NCBI GenBank assembly: GCA_944321005.1 | Contig: CALUJT010000278.1 | Location: forward strand, 1 to 13,863 | Source: an uncultured Atopobiaceae bacterium | GTDB taxonomy: Bacteria; Actinomycetota; Coriobacteriia; Coriobacteriales; Atopobiaceae | Direction: 5' to 3' | Length of the DNA: 13,863 bases | The notes under the pieces: generated by a model | What the model saw: the letters and a program-made list of their open reading frames with translations, nothing else | Databases searched by the model: none | Told to the model about the DNA's origin: nothing | Position numbers and translations under genes: made by a program | In this document: in pieces, positions 13,659 to 13,863 of the stretch | Numbering within the stretch: the stretch's first letter is position 1 | How the letters are laid out: the number at the start of each line of letters is the position of its first letter

Positions 13659-13714
13659 CACTTCGTTTTACTCAAAAAAGTTGAGTCAAAATAACTGAGT
13701 GAAGTGGGCTCTGT
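13659..13714. terminator. Nested hairpin after YoeB, possible terminator
   Basis: An inner stem ACTCAA-AAAAG-TTGAGT (13670-13686) lies inside weaker outer pairing: TTTT with AAAA, and CACTTC (about 13659) with GAAGTG (to about 13714). It sits between the YoeB stop (13545) and the macro-domain gene (13797), in a 251-base gap, and is A/T-rich unlike the surroundings. It could end the toxin-antitoxin operon or be a protein-binding dyad. No clean U-run follows on the plus strand. Confidence 0.35.
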
Positions 13715-13796
13715 ACGACAAGCTCCGTCCTTCTCGCCGCTGATCTCTCCGCCCTTCCTGCTACCATCGCCTCAAGGATCGAGGCAGGAGGTCACC

Positions 13797-13863
13797 ATGC
13801 CGTTCTCCATCGTTCGCAACGACATCGCGCGCGTGCGCGCCGACGTGCTCGTCAACGCCGCCA
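13797..13863 (+). CDS. Macro-domain protein (N-terminus only, runs off the window)
   Basis: Only the first 22 codons are inside the window. MPFSIVRNDIARVRADVLVNAA matches the beginning of macro-domain proteins (M-P-F-x-I-V-R-N-D-I-T-x-x-x-x-D-A-I-V-N-A-A-N), which bind ADP-ribose and often hydrolyse ADP-ribosylated protein or O-acetyl-ADP-ribose. The start has CAGGAGG with a 5-base gap. It is preceded by its own intergenic region, so it is probably a separate transcription unit from the toxin-antitoxin operon. Confidence 0.75.
   Translation, partial: MPFSIVRNDIARVRADVLVNAA

Overview
The window looks like an accessory genomic island from a moderately GC-rich bacterium. The MqsR/Panacea, RelB-PIN and YefM-YoeB modules, the start sites with AGGAGG ribosome binding sites and the GC-rich codon use of the right half fit a host-associated actinobacterium of the Coriobacteriia (Olsenella/Collinsella-like). 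That placement is inference from sequence style, not a database match. No ribosomal RNA, tRNA, CRISPR array, transposase or integrase was seen.

Left block (about 1-7615). The block is bracketed by two degraded, diverged copies of the C-terminal tail of a DUF4268-type protein (67-288 and about 7065-7615). Between them are an Abi_2/AbiF-like HEPN protein (minus strand), a protein ending in a CGNR-like zinc finger (plus), an AIPR-like abortive-infection protein (minus), and a 798-residue protein of unknown function that combines an alanine-rich helical N-terminus, a possible PH-like domain, a possible PD-(D/E)XK-type nuclease core and a glycine-zipper membrane region. Two places carry unusual RNA-level structure: the 3' side of the Abi_2 gene (291-339) and a 450-base leader upstream of the AIPR gene with at least four hairpins, the last followed by a U-run.

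Middle block (about 7616-10430). It holds an AT-rich gene for a HEPN-like protein (7790-8449), an HNH endonuclease-like gene on the minus strand (8505-9503), and a clearly broken ADP-ribosylglycohydrolase gene (9668-10178) with an internal deletion, a nonsense codon and a 1-base frameshift.

Right block (10430-13545). Three toxin-antitoxin modules lie in a row on the plus strand: an MqsR-family toxin (frameshifted) with a zinc-ribbon/HTH/Panacea (DUF4065) antitoxin, preceded by an 18-base perfect palindrome; a RelB/DinJ-type antitoxin with a PIN-domain toxin; and YefM-YoeB. The last four genes abut or overlap and probably form one operon. The window ends inside a macro-domain gene (13797 onward), a second ADP-ribose-related gene.

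Taken together, the region is a defence and stress-toxin island: several RNase-like (HEPN, PIN, YoeB, MqsR) and DNase-like (HNH, possible PD-(D/E)XK) effectors, mixed with decaying genes. Three genes are each interrupted by what looks like the loss of a single base, so either real decay or indel errors in the assembly should be considered.
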